From: Cryptomeria japonica
Taxonomy: Eukaryota > Streptophyta > Pinopsida > Cupressales > Cupressaceae
NCBI RefSeq assembly: GCF_030272615.1
Contig: NC_081408.1
Span: 65,668,546-65,732,545 of the forward strand
Direction: 5' to 3'
DNA length: 64,000 nt
Positions 1 through 11,127 of the stretch are shown here, piece after piece. The translations under genes were made by a program, and so were the position numbers. Position 1 is the first letter of the stretch, and each line of letters starts with the position of its first letter. A model generated the notes under the pieces. That model was not told the DNA's origin. It made no database searches and was given only the letters and a program-made list of their open reading frames with translations.

Positions 1-842
1 AAACCTTGTAAGGGGAAAAACCATGGTGGGAAACCTTACCCAGAATCAGATGATACTACTGTAGATAGTAAGTGAACATAAATGGGGTCTGCACATGCAG
101 AAAGGCCAACAACCTAGAGCTCATTGCTCACTCACAAAATGGGAGTCACACTGACTATAGTTGGATGGTTAAATCCAATAAGAATGTATTGCACAAAATA
201 GCATCTTCATATGCTAGATTCAGTACCGGTGTAATGCTGATATGCTTATACAAAAACCTAGCTTCACCTTCAAATGATGTCTTCATGTATGCCTTTGCTT
301 AATCTCGCATATACCCTCACTCAATTCTTTTTCGCACTCCACACTTGATCTTACAAATAAAATCTTACATTTATACCATAACCTAAGACAAATTTTAGTA
401 GGTCGGCTCTACAAGATATTATAATAAACATTTTACATATAATATAATATCCAATGCAATTAACTGATTAAACATTTCAGATTAATGCATTGACATCAAT
501 AATAAATCATCTTCATAGCATGCCATGCTGATCTGGAAAAGATAAACCTGTCGGTGTAACCCTAGATAACCCTGGACCTATTTGTTGGTAAAAGCAAATA
601 TGCAAATATGAATATACCAAGGATCAATTCTTCAAATCAAAGTGTCCACATGATGTCTTTGACATTATCAAGTGTCTTCCATATCATTCTAGGTACCGGT
701 GGACATTATATCCTACCGGTGAACCATATACCAGTAACTGTGCAATAGTTACTTGCTTGTCGGCGAATGTTGCTGGATCTCCAAAGTGCTTGTTTTTAGT
801 AGGTGTTGACATCAATGACAAAACCATACCAAAATACCAACA
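1..842 (-). mobile_element. LTR of copia-like element I (partial, runs off left edge)
   Basis: Read on the minus strand, the sequence starts TGTTGGTATTTTGG at 842, directly against interrupted ORF2 sequence of element A, and runs leftward out of the window. It has no coding content that I trust. It resembles the 3' LTR of element D: both contain a 'gagcaatgagctctagg' block followed by a 'ctgcatgtgcag' block (around 90-130 here, 21636-21675 in D), and both begin with TGTTGG and a 'ttttgtcattgatg' stretch. The left end shows the 'ccatggttttt' signature seen in the other copia-type LTRs here. Because the outer side is A coding sequence and not a polypurine tract, this should be the 5' LTR or a solo LTR. 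The 72-302 reading frame is taken as chance. Confidence 0.7.
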
Positions 843-1479
843 TCATTTTCCACTTCAATATACAGGCCATTCATTAGTTTTAAGGCTCTTTGTTTGACAA
901 GGAACTTTGTGTGGTATGTTGTCAGATGTTCTTTTATTTTAACTACCAACATGTCTAGAAAGAGATGTACCAGACTTCTTTCTCTAATCTATTTCTCTGA
1001 GTCCATTGCATATTTCCGCCTGTTATCAATATGCAAATATAATTCTTTGACTACTTCTTCTATTTGTCTCTTCTCATCATTAGATCTGGTTTCATACTTA
1101 ACATATCTGAATCCTCCAAATCCACCATATTCTTTCAAGTTAGTACAAAAATTAGCAACACTATGCACATTTTTCTTTGTACTCTTAACAATTTGAAATT
1201 TGTTAGCATCTTCAGACTCTATGTCACAGGACTCTTTAGTCAAATTGAGTCTCTGAGTAGATTTCTTATAGGTCTTTGTTACCTTAGGAACAACAATAGT
1301 CTTTGGTTTCTGACTCGGTGACACTGCAAATGATCTTGTGTTTGGGTGCTTTACTGAGGAGTCAGTGATGCCTTTGATGTGTCCTATTTCTTCCTCTTCA
1401 GAACTTTCCCTTTAGGAAACTCGGTGCTTAGTGTAATAGCAGCCTCTTGGGCTTCTAATTCCTCCTCGGTGATTACTAG
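843..1479 (-). pseudogene. Element A ORF2 fragment (unit 1 copy)
   Basis: The minus-strand reading frame matches the middle of ORF2 in elements A and B: a Lys/Ser/Thr-rich linker followed by a conserved block ending ...RALKLMNGLY. It is bounded on the right by the B LTR (after ACTAG, 1475-1479) and on the left by LTR I. An in-frame 57-base deletion removes 19 codons relative to the duplicate copy at 5031-5725. The function of ORF2 is unknown. Confidence 0.75.
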
Positions 1480-2628
1480 TGTTAGGCTCAATATGGAAAG
1501 CTAATGTACTGAGAGTGGAGGGGTGAATTAGTACTCCAAAACTTTTCTTCAATAAAAACCTTACTATTATGCATAAACAGAATAGTGTAGTAACATAAAA
1601 AAAAGTTAAAACAAACAAATAACAATCATACATGATTCACTCCATAACACATATATTTTGGTTATGCTGAAACTCTTGGTTAGAGAGAAAAACTGCGGTG
1701 GAGATGGCACCCACAACTTCACTACTGCAATAATAAAGAATGCTCGGTTAGAGCTACATTTAGCTATTTCTGATAGCTTACCCTGTTAGGAGTAACAGGA
1801 TCTATTAGATCTACCTTGCTAAAGGATTTTACAACATTTATTCTAAATGTTGCACCTGGTTAGAGGCTTTACAATTTATAGACTTGGTTAGAGTCTTTTA
1901 CCCTATTAGCGGATTTTCTTTCAACTTCATAATATTAAAATAAAATCATTACAAACATCTGCAACTTTGCATCTGAAATGTTATAGCAGATTCTATGTGC
2001 TCAGAATAAGATTACCTTTCTTATAGCATACCTCAGTAACCCATATAGTAACTTAGTAAACCCTTCTATTTACTCTATTCTTTGATAGTTCTCTGAAAAT
2101 CTTCTCGGTGACCTCTGTGTCTCTGTAACAATCTTCCTTCATGCATACATACACATTAATAATGCTCTATAAATAGATCTCTTAAAACTGTGATTCAATT
2201 CATTGCTTCGATCTTACAAACAAGATTCCTTGAATGAATAACTAAACAAAATATTTCATTGGTTAGATTGACCTCGCAATCATACACAATCTTCTAGTGC
2301 AATTTCCAATGTAATAACGGTTAGATGTGCCTCGATTTTGTAACACGTTTTCATATGCATGTCCAGGTTCAATGTATCTGGTAACACATTTAACTCAGTG
2401 AATATCAACTCGGTGTGTTAACTTTACTACTCGGTAGGCATAAAAAGATACTCAGTAGACAGCTCGGTGTATGGTGCGTTCTATGACTACTTTCTTCTGT
2501 AACCGACTAGACTGTGCATACCGACTTCTCTATTTATACCGACTACATGATTCAGTAGTAGTAACCGACTAGAATGTATAGTATAAATTTGAATATAAAA
2601 ACTAATGGCAACTTGATAAGTAGTAACA
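1480..2628 (-). mobile_element. 3' LTR of element B, duplicated copy (LTR1)
   Basis: It is 1149 bp, with termini TGTTAGG...AGTAACA. It has the same length as the copy at 5726-6874 and sits in the same target context (ACTAG immediately to the left), so it is the tandem-duplicated copy of one insertion and not an independent one. A polypurine tract on the minus strand (2629-2640) abuts its right end, marking it as a 3' LTR of a minus-strand element. The U3 side (about 2390-2580) is packed with CTCGGT/CTCAGT and ACCGACT motifs in both orientations. Confidence 0.88.
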
Positions 2629-2968
2629 ATCTCCCCTTTTGACATTAGTTGAGATGTTTGACAAAAACTACTTTCAAAGTCATAACTCAAAAATCTATAT
2701 ACATTGCAAAATGACTATACTTGACAATATATACAATAGTCAATGAAATAGTATATGCAGATATACTCCCCTTATCATTATTCTATATATTACTTGGATT
2801 TTGCATGCTACTTGATTTTGTTCCGTGCTTGTGTGCTCTACTTGCTCTACTCAGTATACTCCCCTATACACAATACTCAAAACTTTATTACCAAAACTGT
2901 ATCACTCACCAAATATATAACTCTCCTTATGTAGTATTACTCCCCTTTTTTTTAAAAACATCAAAAAC
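2629..2968 (-). promoter_or_regulatory. Polypurine tract and repeated PPT-like motifs (unit 1)
   Basis: Read on the minus strand this non-coding stretch contains four purine runs built on AAGGGGAG: at about 2941-2955, 2870, 2768 and the terminal one (AAAAGGGGAGAT, 2629-2640) that abuts the LTR. The last would prime plus-strand synthesis. Multiple PPT copies before the 3' LTR are a known feature of Sirevirus copia elements; assigning this element to that group is inference. Confidence 0.7.
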
Positions 2969-4590
2969 TTAATTGCCATCTGGGGGTGGTAACTGAACAA
3001 AAATAGATTTATACTTGTTCTGGGCATCGGTGAGTGCTACTAAGAGTGCATCCTTTACACTTTTCATTAAAGAATTTTTGGCTTGAATATCATCCAATAG
3101 TGATATTAAGCCATCAAGAGTGCTTCCCTCTTGTGTAGTAGATTGGCGTGTAGCTCGGTTAATCTGCTCTTGAACTAATGAAAGATGAGGAAGAAATAAT
3201 GTCTGGAGGGTCATTATATCCATCCTAATCTTATGCTCTTCATTTCTAAGTTCTAACTATTGAGCCATGAGCTATTGAAGCTTGGTATAAAAATTTTGAA
3301 CTGAATTAGGCTCGGTGGTCAACTTAGTTGAGAGATCGGTGATCTCTTTCTCAATTGCATCAGTTTTATTCTTGATATCTTTAATAAATAAGGAAAATGT
3401 ACAAAGTTTCTGAAATAAATAAAGAATATGCTTGAGTTGAGGGGACAACTCAACAATGAATTTGACAAGCTTTACTTTTCCTATAGCAAGAGCTTTTTGT
3501 ACCTCTTCTATCATCTTTGTAGTAAGCTCTTTATCTTTTAGCTTGCTCAAGTACTCAGATGCATCAACTCCAGATGTTTCTATTTGAGTAAGGTGTTCAT
3601 CCAGTTGAATGTGGATGGCTGCATCGGTTGACATTGTTACTGAAGGTAGCATGTCTATTAGTAGTGTCTTTACCTTCTGTAGTAATTTATTCTTCTTTTG
3701 AATGGCCAATTGTTTATCTTTTTCGGCCTTTGCTTTCAATAGTTCACCAAAATCAATAAGTGCTTGCCCTTTTAATTTTGAGATATCCACATTGGGCAAC
3801 ACTATCGATTTAGTTAAATCAACTTTGAAACTATGCTTTCTCACCTTCTTCTCTTTACCTTTGGTCGGTTGTACTAAGACAAGTTCTTGTGAGGCTTGCT
3901 AACCCTCTGTAGGTTGCTCGGTAGATGAAACACTTTGGTCGGTTCCTGTAGCCGTTGTGGTATCCTTGGGTGTCTCCGTACTAGGGGTCTCAGCTGTAAC
4001 ATTTTCAGTGCTTGATGGTGCTTGAGATGTTTGATCTTTAGTTGTATCTTTTGCTGCTTCAGACTTGTGACCTTTGGTGCCTTGATCTATATCTTTAGGA
4101 GATTTGGTAGAGATAGGTGGCTTGACTAGCGGATAAGGTTGAACTTGTTCTAAGACAGATTCACTAGATACAAGTTTTACATAGGTAGTGCCTTCTATCG
4201 TTTCCTGCTCCAATGCTTCTGCATCCATGACATCTTCATTGATTTGAATAGTGTCAGCCGGGTCTTACTTGGTAGCATCAGGACTTTGCTCAATGACATT
4301 AGGATCTTGTTTGGTGACATCAACAATTTCAATTTGAGATTGTTCACCGACATCCTTTAGTTTGAAGATTTCCTACCACTTAGCTTTTGTCTCATTTTCT
4401 ACATCAATGTATAGCCCATTCATCAATTTTAAGGCTCTTTGTTTGACAAGAAATTTAGAATTGTATGTGGTCAAATGCTCCTTAATTTTTGCTATAGAGA
4501 TATCAAGAAATAGATGGACTAGACTTCTTTCTCTTATTTGTTCCTCTAAGTCCATTGCATATTTCCATTTGTTATCAATATGTAAGTATT
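2969..4590 (-). pseudogene. Element B ORF2, C-terminal half (unit 1 copy)
   Basis: This is a minus-strand frame ending ...PPPDGN and stop at 2969-2971. Two in-frame stops lie just before 3272, and others interrupt the frame further upstream (before 4228 and near 3900). Visible content: an acidic/Thr-Ser-rich linker (about 3900-4230), then a long charged, Leu/Lys-rich segment likely to form coiled coil (about 3270-3850), then a shorter helical tail. The upstream part is cut at the duplication junction, where the frame runs into LTR I. It is homologous to 7208-8819. No catalytic motif or membrane anchor is visible, and the function is unknown. Confidence 0.75.
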
Positions 4591-4591
4591 T

Positions 4592-5030
4592 GGCTCTACA
4601 AGATATTACAATAAACATTTTACCTACAATATAATATTTGATGCAATTAACCGATTAAACATGTTGGATTAATGTATTTACATCAATAATAAATCATCTC
4701 CATAGCGTGTCATGCTGATCTGGAAAAGATAAACCTGCCGGTGTAACCGTAGATAACCCTGGACCTATTTGCTAGTAAAAGTAAATATGCAAATATGAAT
4801 ATACCAATGATCAATTCTTCAAATCAAAGCTTCCACATGATGTCTTTGACATTTATCAAGTGTCTTCCATATCATTCTAGGTACCTGTGAACATTATATC
4901 CTACCGGTGAACCATATACCAGTAATTGTGCAATGGTTACATGCTTGCCAATTAATGTTGTTGGATCTCCAAAGTGCTTGTTTTCAGTAGGTGTTGACAT
5001 CAATGACAAAACCATACCAAAATACCAACA
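4592..5030 (-). mobile_element. LTR I fragment (unit 2 copy)
   Basis: This is the same sequence as 405-842, with its terminus TGTTGG at 5030 reading leftward. It is truncated at 4592 by the tandem-duplication breakpoint. It is non-coding. Confidence 0.8.
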
Positions 5031-5725
5031 TCATTTTCCACTTCAATATACAGGCCATTCATCAGTTTTAAGGCTCTTTGTTTGATGAGGAACCTAGTGT
5101 GGTATGTTGTGAGATGTTCTCTTATTTTAATTATCGACATGTCTAGAAAGAGATGTACCAGACTTCTTTCTCTAATCTGTTTCTCTGAGTCCATTGCATA
5201 TTTCCACCTATTATCAATATGTAAATATAATTCTTTTGGAAGAGATTTACATACTTCTAATGGGACCAAGTGGAATTTCCATAGTGTGCAGATGATTGCT
5301 TCTTCTATTTGTCTCTTCTCATCATCAGATCTGGTTTCATACTTAACATATCTGAATCCTCCAAATCCACCATATTCTTTCAAGTTAGTACAAAAATTAG
5401 CAACACTATGTACATTTTCCTTTGTACTCTTAACAATCTAAAATTTATTAGCATCTTCAGACTCTGTGTCACAAGATTCTTTAGTCAAAATGAGTCTTCG
5501 AGTAGATTTCTTATAGGTCTTTGTTACCTTAGGAACAACAACAGTCTTTGGTTTCTTACTCGGTGACACTGCAGATGATCTTTTGTTTAGGCACTTTACT
5601 GAGGGATTCGGTGATGTCTTTGATGTGTCCTATTTCTTCCTCTTCAGAACTTTCCCTTTAGGAAACTCGGTGCTTAGTGTAATAGCAGCCTCTTGGGTTT
5701 TTGATTCCTCCATGTTGATTACTAG
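5031..5725 (-). pseudogene. Element A ORF2, middle part (unit 2 copy)
   Basis: It continues A's ORF2 from 13698 across the inserted element B: the pre-insertion frame would join the residues read at 13698-13720 to a peptide beginning NMEESKTQEAAITLS, which parallels B ORF2 (EEESEAQEAAITLS). The conserved block with YGGFGGFRYVKYETR and RALKLMNGLY lies at about 5060-5390. The frame has stops near 5650 and 5442. The left end is cut by LTR I within the codons after IEVEN. Confidence 0.8.
5721..5725. repeat. Target site duplication of element B (left), ACTAG
   Basis: ACTAG directly precedes the LTR terminus TGTTA at 5726 and is repeated at 13693-13697 after the right terminus. It is a 5-bp TSD, as left by retroviral-type integrases, and shows that B is a single insertion into A. 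Confidence 0.92.
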
Positions 5726-6874
5726 TGTTAGGCCCAATATGGAAAGCTAATGTACTGAGAGGGGCGGGGTGAATCAGTACTCCAAAACCTTTCTTCAATA
5801 ATAACCTTACTGTTATGCATAAACAGAATAGTGCAGTAACATAAAATAAAGTTAAAACAAACAGATAACAATCATACATGATTCACTCCATAACACATAT
5901 ATTTTCGTTACGCAGAAACTCTTGGTTAGAGAGAAAAACTGTGGTGGGGATGGCACCCACAACTTCACTAATGCAATAATAAAGAATGCTTGATTAGAGC
6001 TACATTTAGCTATTTCTGATAGCTTACCCTATTAGGAGTAACAAGATCTGTTAGATCTACCTTGCTAAAGGATTTTACAAAATTTATTCTGAATGATGCA
6101 CCTGGTTAGAGGCTTTACAATTTATAGACTTGGTTAGAGTCTTTTACCATGTTAGAGGTTTTTCTTTCAACTTCACAATATTACAATAAAATCATTACAA
6201 ACATGTGCAACTTTACATCTGAAATGTTATAGTAGATTCTATGTGCTCAGAATAAGATTACCTTGCTTATAGCATACCTCGGTAACCCATATAGTAACTC
6301 GGTAAACCTTTCTGTTTTCTCTGTTCTTCGACTATTCTCTGAAAATCTTCTCGGTGACCTTTGTTTCTCTGTAACAGTCTTCCTTCATGCATACATACAC
6401 TTTAATAATGTTGTATATATAGATCTCGTAAAAAGGTGATTCAATTGATTTCTTTGATCTTACACATAAGATTCCTCGAATGAATAAGTAAACAAAAAAT
6501 TTCATTGGTTAGATTGACCTTGCAATCATACACAATCTTCTAGTGCAATTTCTAATGTAATAATGGTTAGATGTTCATCGATCTTGTAACATGTTTTCAT
6601 ATGCATGTACAGGTTCAATGTATCTAGTAACATGTTTCACTCAGTGAATATCAACTCGTTGTGTTAACTTTACTGCTTGGTAGCCATAAAAAGATACTCA
6701 GTAGACAACTCAGTGTATACTGCATTCTATGACTGCTTTCTTCTATAACCAACTAGAATATGCCTATCGACTTCTCTATTTATACCAATTGCATGATTCG
6801 GTAGTGCTAACCGACTGGAATGTATAGTATTACTTTGAATATAAAAACTAATGGCAACTTGATAAGTAGTAACA
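5726..6874 (-). mobile_element. 3' LTR of element B (LTR2)
   Basis: It is 1149 bp, TGTTAGG...TAACA, flanked by ACTAG on the left and the minus-strand PPT (6875-6886) on the right. A TATATATA box candidate lies near 6414-6421. It pairs with 12543-13692; about 4 of 84 bases differ in the stretch I compared by eye. Confidence 0.92.
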
Positions 6875-7207
6875 ATCTCCCCTTTTGACATTAGTTGAGA
6901 TGTTTGACAAAAACTACTTTCAAAGTCATAACTCGAAAATCTATATACTTTACAAAATGACTATACTTGACAATATATACAATAGTCAATGAAATAGTAT
7001 ATGCAGATATATACTCCCCTTATCATTATTCTGTATATTACTCAGATTTTGCATGCTGCTCGGTTATGTTCTGTTCTTGTGTGCTTTGCTCAGTATACTC
7101 CCCTGTATACAATACTCAAAACTGTATTACTAAAACTATATCACTCGCCAAATATATAACTCTCCTTATTTAGTATTACTCCCCTTTTTTTGACAAACAT
7201 CAAAAAC
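6875..7207 (-). promoter_or_regulatory. 3' non-coding region of B with PPT
   Basis: Terminal PPT AAAAGGGGAGAT (6875-6886, minus strand) next to the LTR, plus further AGGGGAGTA-type purine runs near 7015, 7101 and 7184-7194. It parallels 2629-2968 in the duplicated copy. Confidence 0.75.
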
Positions 7208-10200
7208 TTAATTTCCATCTGGGGGTAGTAACTGATCAAAAATAGATTTATACTTGTTCCAGACGTCGGTGAGTGTGACTAAGAGTGCATCCTTTACACT
7301 TTCCATTAAAGAATTTTGGGCTTGAATATCAGCCAATAGTGATATTAAGCCATCAAGAGTGCTTCCCTCTTATGTAGTAGATAGTCGTGTAGCTCAGTTA
7401 ATCTGCTCTTGAACTGATGAAAGTTGAGGAAGAAATAATGTTTGGAGGGTCATTATGTCCATCCTGATCTTATGCTCTTCATTTCTAAGTTCTAACTATT
7501 GAGCTATGAGCTGTTGAAGCTTGGTATAAAAATTTTGAACTGAATTAGGCTCGGTGGTCAGCTTAGTTGAGAGATCGATGATCTCTTTCTCAATTGCATC
7601 AGTTTTATTCTTGATATCTTTAATAAATAAAGAAAATGTACAAAGTTTCTAAAATAAATAAAGAATATGCTTGAGTTGAGGGGACAACTCAGCAATGAAT
7701 TTGATAAGCTTTACTTATCCTATAGTGAGAGATTTGTGTACCTCTTCTATCATCTTTGCAATAAGCTCTTTATCTTTTAGCTTGCTCAAGTACTCAGATG
7801 CATCAACTCCAGATGTTTCTATTTAGGTAAGGAGTTCACCCAGTTGAATGTGGATGGCTGCATCAGTTGACACTGTTGCTGAAGGTAGCATGTCTGTTAG
7901 TAGTGTCTTTACCTTCTATAGTACTTTATTCTTCTTTTGAATTGCCAATTATTTTTCTTGTTCAGCCTTTGCTTTGCATAATTCACCAAAATCAATAAGT
8001 GCTTGCCCTTTTAATTTTGAGATATCCACATTAGGTAACACTATTGGTTTAGTTAAATCAACTTTGAAACTATGCTTTCTCACCTTCTTCTCTTTACCTT
8101 TGGTTGGTTGTACTAAGACAAGTGCTTGTGAGGCTTGCTGACCCTCGGTAGGTTGCTCGGTAGATGCAACACTTTGGTTGGTTCCTGTAGCCGTTGTGGT
8201 GTCCTTGGGTGTCTCAATACTAGGGGTTTGAGTTGTAACATTTTCAGTGCTTGACGGTGCTTGAGACATCTAATCTTTAGTTGTATCTTCTACGCTTTAG
8301 ACTTGTGACCTTCGATGCCTTGATCTTTATCCTTAGGAGCTTCGGTAGAGACAGGTGGCTTGATCGGTAGATAAGGCTGAACTTGTTCTAAGACAGATTC
8401 ATTAGATACAAGTTTTGCATAGGTAGTGCCTTCTATCATTTCCTACTCCAGTTCTTCTGACATCTTCATCGATTTAAATAGTGTCAGCCAGGTCGTGCTT
8501 GGTAGCATCATGACCTTGCTCGATGAAATCAGGATCTTGTTCGGTGACATCAACAATTTCAATTTGAGATTGTTCACTGACATCCTTTAGTTTGAAGATT
8601 TCCTACCACTTAGCTTTTGTCTCATTTTACACATCATTGTATAGCCCATTCATCAATTTTAAGGCTCTTTGTTTGACAAGAAATTTAGAATTGTATGTTG
8701 TCAAATGCTCCTTAATTTCTACTATAGACATATCAAGAAATAGATGGACTAGACTTCTTTCTCTTATTTGTTTCTGTGAGTCCATTGCATATTTCCATCT
8801 GTTATCAATATGTAAGTATAATTCACTCGGAAGTGACTTTACCACTTCTAATGGAGCTAGCCGAAACTTTAGAAGTGTGCAGATGACAGCTTCTTCAATT
8901 TGTCGCTTCTCATCATTATTCCTAGTCTCATACTTGACATATCTAAATCCTGCAAATCCACCATATTCTTTAAGATTGGCAGAAAAGTTTTCAACACTAT
9001 GAATATTTACCTTCTTTCTTTTTACAATCTGAAATTTGTTTGCATCATCGGATTCTGTATCACTAGACTCTTTTGCCAGAATGAGTGTTTGAGTAGATTT
9101 CTTGTAGGTCTTGGTTATGTTAGGTATAGTAACACTCTTTTGTTTCTTACTCGGTGATGTAGCTGATGCTCTAGTGTTAGGTCTCTTTGTTGGTGGAGTT
9201 GGTAGGGTCTTTGAAATGTCCCGTTTCTTTCTTTTCAAAAATTTACCCTTAGGCAACTCGGTACTTAATGTTATTGCTGCCTCTTGAGCTTCTGATTCCT
9301 CTTCGGTAATGGCAAGAGTGCCTTTGATAGGTGTAGAGGAGGATTCTTCTCTGAATTTCTCAGATAAAACCTTTATCATCTTTGTAGCCTTTCTTGTAGC
9401 CTTGGGTACTACAATGCTCATTTTTAGTTTTTCTTTCACCTCTTCATAAGTTCCATATCTTAGTTTGGTAGCATGCCTTGGCAATGAAAGATAGGCATCA
9501 ATTTGCAATTGTGTGATATCATAGTCAATCTCATAACCCATTGGTGGCAAGGATTGAGTCCTTGGTTCAATAGCATTCATATAACAGTAATCGGTGTCTA
9601 CCTCAAAACATATATCATCCTTATATTTCCCTACCAGCTGTGGTGGAATCCGGTACCTATTGTGCATCTTCTCTTAAAATTTGTTGAAATAGTCATCCAT
9701 GATATCATTAAATTTATCTCCCAATTTCTTGATAACATCATTTATTTGATGGGTGATATGTTGGTGTAGGTCCCAAACTACTTTATTGACTGAGGGAAAG
9801 AACTTCTCAAAGTAGAAAAACATGCATACAAGAAGTGAACCAAACTTTAGTGTGTTTGCCGAGTTGTTCTTCTTCGGCTTCCTTATTGTGTTCAGGTTCT
9901 CAAACAAGTTTTTCAGTAGCACTTCACATAAATCTACTTTCATTCCCTTTTTCACTATTTTATAGGCTAAGTCAACTGCAGCACATGGTACACTATTTTC
10001 CCTTGCTGATTGGAAGAAACAGTAACCAATTACTCTAATTGCAAACTTATGTTCTGCATCAGTGACATTGTTCAATTTCAGTCCTCGGTAATCAGATTCT
10101 ACTCCAATTAAACTGATTAACTCCTTCTGTGATATCATTTTTTGTGCTCGTGCATGATCATAGATAGGATACCCAGTGATCACATGAATGATTTCCTTAG

Positions 10201-10581
10201 TGATTTTGAATGGTTGCTCCTCTAGGCACATAAAATCATCATGAACTCTGCTTAAAACAAACTTAACCCACTGGGGTTTGAACACATGGGTATAGGCTAG
10301 AGCTTCAGTTAATCCCTTGATTTTGATATGCTTGTACTTGCTATCCATTTTGCCATTGGTACAAATTTCATCATATGTGTCACTAATCTCAACATGACCA
10401 AGTTCTTCAACACAGCATTTGGTGAAGAATATAACATCTTCGACTAACAAGACTCAATCCGAGATGAGTGAAAATGCAGTTTTGTCATGCAGTTCAGAGG
10501 CAACTTAGGAGTCAAAGAGTACTTCAGCGAGGGCTTCTCCACATTCTTGACAACTACAGGATCTTAGATCTTGGGTGCCAT
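7208..10581 (-). pseudogene. Element B ORF2, about 1124 codons, unknown function
   Basis: ATG (MAPKI...) at 10581, stop at 7208-7210. One base is missing near 10475 relative to A ORF2, shifting the frame; otherwise the frame is continuous with several stops (for example after the fifth codon, near 9670, 8627 and 8270). Order of visible parts: an N-terminal globular region containing PFKITKEIIHVITGYP and later LKFGSLLVCMFFYFEKFF (about 9700-10580); a Lys/Ser/Thr-rich linker (about 9000-9400); a conserved block RALKLMNGLY (about 8640-8980); a Thr/Ser/Gln linker; and a coiled-coil C terminus (about 7210-7990). There is no signal peptide, no credible transmembrane anchor and no enzyme motif. The N-terminal motif recalls proteins annotated in plants as putative transposon proteins, but this is a weak resemblance. 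It occupies the position of the env-like ORF in Sireviruses. Confidence 0.7.
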
Positions 10582-11127
10582 TGTAGATTTCAGGTAAAAA
10601 CTTAGCAAACTATCCTTAGGGTTTGATGGTTTACAAACGACTGACGCTTCACACTCGGTAGATAATAGCAATTTGACAAGATTGGAAACCAGCTTAATAG
10701 TGTGATGAGATTTGATGTAAATACCTTGAAATTCGCTTTGAATGAAGTTTGATCGCCTTGATTTTCTCTGCTCTTCTCTCTTGAAAACTTGGTGAATGAA
10801 AATGACCGTGAAAATACCTTTAAGTACACACAATACCTTATTGGGCTCTGTGCAAGTTAGGTCAAAACATTAAATGCACTCGGTTCACCTTTAACTGATT
10901 TACTCCCCCTTTTTTTTTTTAACTGAGTAACCAAATTTCCTTCATTTATCGACTTGACAAGCTTCCTGTATACACCGACTTGACAGGTTTCCTGTAAAGT
11001 ACTTTTGATAGAATTTCAAACTTACTAATGCATCTTAACTATGCAGATTTTGAATTTTGTACATAATAGAATAGGAACTGTTATGATTTAACCTTTAGAG
11101 AATGCAATCCCTTCATACCTTTTCTGA
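10582..11127 (-). other. Spacer between B ORF2 and gag-like gene
   Basis: 546 bases without a convincing gene; frames at 10564-10833 are antisense or leader noise. On the minus strand it contains a strong purine run (poly-A followed by GGGGGAG, about 10903-10921) like the terminal PPT, and repeats of the ACCGACTTGACA/TCGACTTGACA type near 10950-10995. This is where pol would be expected in an autonomous relative. Confidence 0.6.

Larger units (their letters stand above)
405..4590. repeat. Tandem duplication, unit 1 (about 4.2 kb)
   Basis: This block is repeated at 4592-8819 in the same orientation. It holds part of LTR I, a piece of A ORF2, the 3' LTR of element B and the C-terminal half of B ORF2. 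The junction with unit 2 is visible: B ORF2 sequence ('tgtaagtat', 4581-4589) stops abruptly and LTR I sequence ('ggctctacaag', 4592 on) begins, matching 405 on. In unit 2 the same B sequence continues into intact ORF2 after 8819. Unit 1 lacks 57 bases near 1045 that unit 2 has (about 5236-5292). By eye the copies differ at roughly 5-8% of sites, so the duplication is not recent. Confidence 0.88.
4592..8819. repeat. Tandem duplication, unit 2
   Basis: Second copy of the 4.2-kb block described at 405-4590. It is the original context: on its right the B element continues without a break. The offset between units is 4187-4188 bases up to about 1045, and 4246 after it because of the 57-base deletion in unit 1. 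Confidence 0.88.

Noticed and set aside
72-302. 76-codon frame at the left edge as a gene
   Set aside because: It lies antisense within LTR I, which is alignable to the non-coding D LTR.
1480-2628. LTR1 as evidence of an independent third element
   Set aside because: It has the same target context and length as the 5726 LTR, and the flanks are duplicated on both sides, so it is a segmental copy.
7208-10581. ORF2 as an envelope protein
   Set aside because: It sits in the env position, but there is no signal peptide, no furin-like site and no C-terminal membrane anchor; the FGSLLVCMFFYFEKFF stretch is too short and internal.
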